From Actinomycetota bacterium (GTDB lineage: Bacteria > Actinomycetota > Actinomycetes > Nanopelagicales > Nanopelagicaceae): a DNA stretch of 8,713 nt. The position numbers and the translations under genes are program-made. The notes beneath the pieces were generated by a model. That model did no database searches. It was not told where the DNA came from and saw only the letters and a program-made list of their open reading frames with translations. The stretch is from assembly GCA_005787645.1 (NCBI GenBank), contig SYAM01000029.1, positions 1 to 8,713 on the forward strand, given 5' to 3'. Positions within the stretch are counted from its first letter, which is position 1. Every line of letters starts with the position of its first letter. This document shows positions 6,677-8,713 of the stretch, one piece after another.

Positions 6677-7684
6677 ATGGAGGCAATTTTTCTCGTCGGT
6701 GGCAAGGGCACACGTTTGCACCCGCTTACTCTGGATAGGGCCAAACCAATGCTCAAAGTGGCTGGGGTTCCCTTTATCGCCCATCAAATTGGCTACGCGA
6801 TCGCCCATGGAATCACCAGAATAGTCGTGGCAACCTCCTACAAGACCGAGCAATTTCTCCACTACTTGGGAGATGGAAGCGCTTTTGGTATCGAGATCGT
6901 TTATGCAATCGAGGAAGAACCTCTGGGTACTGGAGGAGCGATTTCCAACGCATCTGCCTACCTAACCAGTGGTGAGAGCGAACCGGTGGCGATACTCAAT
7001 GGCGATATCTTAAGCGCCCATGACATAGGTGCTCAGATTCACGTGCACAAAGAGCGCGGAGCAGATGTGACTTTGCACTTGATCGAGGTAGATGATGCTC
7101 GCCCATATGGGTCTGTCCCTACTGATAGCGAAGGATGCATCCTCGAGTTCATCGAGAAGTCAGATGCTCCACCGACGAATTTCATCAACGCTGGCTCTTA
7201 CATATTCACCCGGAGCGTTATCGATGAAATTCCAAAGGGAAAAGTCGTCAGTGTGGAGCGCGAAACTTTTCCGGAATTACTCTCAGAAGGTAGAAAGTTA
7301 TGGAGTTTCAAGAGCCGTGATTATTGGATTGACATCGGCACTCCGAAAGCGCTTTTGAAGGCATCTCAAGATTTGCTTTACGGAGTTTTTCATTCGCCAG
7401 CGCTGTCACCCGTAGCGCTCACCGCAAAAAAATTTGTGGATGAGCAGGCGGACATCGATCCAAGCGCGCAGATAGGTATTGGCTGCGCAGTCGGTGCATG
7501 CACCGTTGGAGCAGATGTCATCATCGAAGCGAGCCTGGTTGGGGATGGAGTAGTGATTGGTGCAGGTGCGAACATCCGCGCATCCATAATCGGCGATGGC
7601 GCGACCGTAGAGGCTGGAGCAGTACTTCGCGAGAGCGTTCTTGGTGGTAGCGGTATGCAGATAGCCCCCCAGTCACTCGAATAG
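6677..7684 (+). CDS. Sugar-1-phosphate nucleotidyltransferase, probable mannose-1-phosphate guanylyltransferase
   Basis: A 335-residue protein with an N-terminal nucleotidyltransferase domain and a C-terminal left-handed beta-helix. Motifs: GGKGTRLHPLT at 8-18 (nucleotide-binding loop), KPM at 23-25, LGTGGAI at 83-89, NGD at 108-110 (first metal aspartate D110), INAGSYIF, VSVERETFPELL, and DYWIDIGTP at 215-223 (second metal aspartate D219). Hexapeptide-like repeats (AQIGIG, GADVII, GAGANI, GDGATV, GAVLRESV) fill about residues 255-330. The overall pattern closely resembles M. tuberculosis Rv3264c, which makes GDP-mannose for mannosylated glycolipids and wall polymers. A different sugar (glucose or heptose) cannot be excluded. 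I chose the ATG at 6677 because the family starts just before the GGKGTRL loop. A TTG at 6641 would run into dapC. The gene begins 17 bp after dapC, apparently in the same operon. Confidence 0.85.
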   Translation: MEAIFLVGGKGTRLHPLTLDRAKPMLKVAGVPFIAHQIGYAIAHGITRIVVATSYKTEQFLHYLGDGSAFGIEIVYAIEEEPLGTGGAISNASAYLTSGESEPVAILNGDILSAHDIGAQIHVHKERGADVTLHLIEVDDARPYGSVPTDSEGCILEFIEKSDAPPTNFINAGSYIFTRSVIDEIPKGKVVSVERETFPELLSEGRKLWSFKSRDYWIDIGTPKALLKASQDLLYGVFHSPALSPVALTAKKFVDEQADIDPSAQIGIGCAVGACTVGADVIIEASLVGDGVVIGAGANIRASIIGDGATVEAGAVLRESVLGGSGMQIAPQSLE

Positions 7685-7714
7685 TCGACAATTTCTCAAG
7701 ATTTGTTCGTTACC

Positions 7715-7735
7715 TAACTTGACGAAACTAAGTTA
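7715..7735. promoter_or_regulatory. Inverted repeat over the whiB -35 box, possible operator
   Basis: TAACTT (7715-7720) and AAGTTA (7730-7735) are perfect inverted copies separated by 9 bp, so their centres lie 15 bp apart. The left arm overlaps the -35 hexamer and the right arm lies in the spacer, where a bound dimer would block RNA polymerase. GTTAC also recurs directly at 7709-7713 and 7732-7736. No known operator of an actinobacterial regulator was recognised, so the regulator is unknown. Confidence 0.35.
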
Positions 7736-7747
7736 CAAGCGTGTAAT
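7719..7747 (+). promoter_or_regulatory. Probable sigma-70-type promoter of whiB
   Basis: TTGACG at 7719-7724 (five of six -35 consensus bases) and TGTAAT at 7742-7747 (five of six -10 bases) are separated by exactly 17 bp. Transcription would start near 7754, giving a leader of about 78 nt before whiB. It is the best promoter in the window and lies in its largest gene-free gap. Confidence 0.65.
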
Positions 7748-7820
7748 TCTCCTTAGGTACTACTTGGGTCGATGGGGTTAACCCTCCAGCACCAGACTCA
7801 AGTTCATCGCTCGAGACGTT

Positions 7821-7825
7821 AGGGG
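7821..7825 (+). promoter_or_regulatory. Ribosome-binding site of whiB
   Basis: AGGGG lies 6 nt before the ATG at 7832, supporting that start for the 90-residue WhiB protein. Confidence 0.6.
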
Positions 7826-7831
7826 CAATAA

Positions 7832-8104
7832 ATGAGCGCACCGCTCACGCCATCTGAGGCGCCGTTTGCAAGTGGAAATCCTGCAGAACTCTCATGGCAA
7901 GAGCGCGCGCTCTGTGCCGAAACAGATCCCGAAGCCTTCTTCCCTGAAAAGGGTGGTTCAACTCGTGAGGCGAAACGGGTCTGCCTCTCCTGTGAGGTTC
8001 GGAGCGAATGTTTGGAATATGCGCTCGCTCATGACGAGCGCTTCGGAATTTGGGGAGGGCTCTCGGAGCGAGAGCGTCGTCGCCTGAAGCGTCGCCCCGC
8101 CTAA
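7832..8104 (+). CDS. whiB: WhiB-family iron-sulfur transcription regulator, WhiB/WhiB2/WhmD type
   Basis: A 90-residue WhiB-like protein. The four cluster cysteines are C28, C51, C54 and C60 (C-x22-C-x2-C-x5-C), holding an oxygen- and NO-sensitive [4Fe-4S] cluster. The GIWGG turn is at 72-76, followed by the basic DNA-contacting tail ERERRRLKRRPA. The body (SWQERALC, TDPEAFFPEKGGSTREAK, then ECLEYALAHDERFGIWGG) is that of the WhiB of Streptomyces and WhiB2/WhmD of mycobacteria, which work with the principal sigma factor, and in Streptomyces with WhiA, to control septation and cell division. The N-terminal 18 residues are variable in this family. It has its own promoter and leader in the 147-bp gap upstream. 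The neighbourhood (GDP-mannose enzyme before, family-2 glycosyltransferase after) matches the whiB2 locus of mycobacteria and supports the orthology. Confidence 0.95.
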   Translation: MSAPLTPSEAPFASGNPAELSWQERALCAETDPEAFFPEKGGSTREAKRVCLSCEVRSECLEYALAHDERFGIWGGLSERERRRLKRRPA

Positions 8105-8164
8105 AGCCCGCTGAATTCCAGGCTTACCGCCCACATTTACCCCACTGACCTTAGGGTTAGAGCC

Positions 8165-8713
8165 ATGTCTGTCGAGAGCTCTCCCGCCGCGCGGGTGAGC
8201 GCCATCGTGGTAAGCCACAATGGCGCGCGCTGGCTCCCCGAGGTAGTTGCCGCGCTCTCCAGTCAAGTACGTCCTCCCGACTATCTCTGCGCGGTCGACA
8301 CTGGATCTCACGATGGCTCCGTTGAATTACTCCGAAACTCGCGAATTGATGTGCTGGAGATCGCAGGCGATAGTGGATTTGGAAGCGCAATCTCCGCTGC
8401 GCTCTCACAATTGCCACCCATCGAGCCAGAGTCAGTGGTCGAGCAGAGCGAAGGCGCGGTCCCTGCGCAGGTGGAGTGGCTCTGGCTCCTTCATGATGAC
8501 TGTGCTCCTGCTCCTGATGCTCTTGCAGCTCTTCTTGATGCGGTAGCGGCGCGACCTAATGTCGGGGTTGCCGGGCCAAAAATATTGGGTTGGCATGATC
8601 GCTCCCACTTATTGGAGATTGGGGTGACGATTGCACATAACGGGGCTCGATGGACTGGATTAGAACGTAACGAACGCGATCAAGGTCAACATGATGGTGA
8701 TGGGGCTCTGCCA
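8165..8713 (+). CDS. Family-2 glycosyltransferase, N-terminal part, cut by window edge
   Basis: The frame is open from the ATG at 8165 to the right edge (183 codons). It begins with a GT-A fold: VSAIVVSHNGARWLPEVVAAL (about 11-31, nucleotide-sugar-binding strand and helix), DTGSHDGSVELL at 45-56, then WLWLLHDDCAPAPDAL with the metal-binding acidic motif HDD at about 110-112, and VGVAGPKIL. LEIGVTIAHNG and the GLERNERDQGQHD stretch resemble actinobacterial glycosyltransferases found next to whiB, which are often very long with C-terminal membrane segments. Those parts are outside the window. The likely role is adding sugars to envelope polymers; donor and acceptor are unknown. A GA-rich run between VSAI and HDD (about 84-103) is poorly conserved and probably a surface loop. 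It begins 60 bp after whiB with a weak ribosome-binding site and may share its message. Confidence 0.8.
   Translation, partial: MSVESSPAARVSAIVVSHNGARWLPEVVAALSSQVRPPDYLCAVDTGSHDGSVELLRNSRIDVLEIAGDSGFGSAISAALSQLPPIEPESVVEQSEGAVPAQVEWLWLLHDDCAPAPDALAALLDAVAARPNVGVAGPKILGWHDRSHLLEIGVTIAHNGARWTGLERNERDQGQHDGDGALP

Larger units (their letters stand above)
7685..7831. other. Intergenic region upstream of whiB
   Basis: This is the largest non-coding gap in the window (147 bp). It holds the TTGACG/TGTAAT promoter, the TAACTT/AAGTTA inverted repeat, and in the predicted leader the perfect palindrome GGGTTAACCC at 7775-7784. No convincing terminator for the preceding nucleotidyltransferase gene was seen: there is no GC stem followed by a T-run. 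Confidence 0.6.

Noticed and set aside
8104..8128. AAGCC/GGCTT stem after whiB as a terminator
   Set aside because: Only a 5-bp stem with a 12-nt loop and no T-run after it; the next gene follows closely, so read-through is as likely.
7958..8417. Minus-strand and alternate-frame ORFs across the whiB-glycosyltransferase junction
   Set aside because: They overlap two genes with clear family motifs and have compositionally odd products rich in Arg and Ser, as expected of shadow frames.
8217..8673. Repeated peptide NGARW in the glycosyltransferase
   Set aside because: The two copies use different codons and sit in unrelated contexts, so this is not a DNA repeat or a domain duplication.

Overview
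This is an ordinary-looking chromosomal segment of an actinobacterium. The lineage call rests on gene content: a mycothiol-pathway deacetylase (MshB), a WhiB-type regulator, an actinobacterial-type DapC next to a seven-iron ferredoxin, and a GDP-mannose-type nucleotidyltransferase beside whiB. Base composition is roughly balanced, lower than in streptomycetes or mycobacteria, and spacing is tight (abutting or overlapping genes, longest non-coding gap about 147 bp). That would fit a small streamlined, possibly freshwater, actinobacterium; this last point is inference. No mobile element, CRISPR array, rRNA or tRNA was seen.

Layout. (1) 1-614, minus strand: the N-terminal part of an S9 dipeptidyl-peptidase-like enzyme that runs off the left edge. 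(2) 640-3596, plus strand: an apparent three-gene operon of mshB, a small membrane protein overlapping it by 4 bp (ATGA), and a membrane-anchored VanW-domain protein. (3) 3593-5194, minus strand: a small stand-alone SH3-like domain protein (related to the N-terminus of Rv0428c-type acetyltransferases) whose stop codon abuts the start of cysS. cysS converges on the VanW gene and their stop codons overlap. (4) 5269-7684, plus strand: ferredoxin fdxA, dapC (overlapping by 1 bp) and a mannose-1-phosphate guanylyltransferase-like gene. (5) 7685-7831: the only sizeable intergenic gap, holding a good promoter for whiB with an inverted repeat over its -35 box. (6) 7832-8713, plus strand: whiB, then the 5' part of a family-2 glycosyltransferase cut by the right edge.

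How the genes fit together. mshB makes the GlcN-inositol intermediate that is later joined to cysteine to form mycothiol; cysS uses the same cysteine pool for translation. dapC feeds meso-diaminopimelate and lysine synthesis. The nucleotidyltransferase, the glycosyltransferase and the VanW protein all point to envelope building, and WhiB proteins of this type control septation and cell division. The order mshB - small membrane protein - fdxA - dapC, and nucleotidyltransferase - whiB - glycosyltransferase, echoes arrangements I recall from other actinobacteria. I did not find a convincing new system. The points most worth checking are the divergent form of CysRS coupled to an orphan SH3-like protein, the overlapping divergent starts at about 604-640, and the putative operator in front of whiB.
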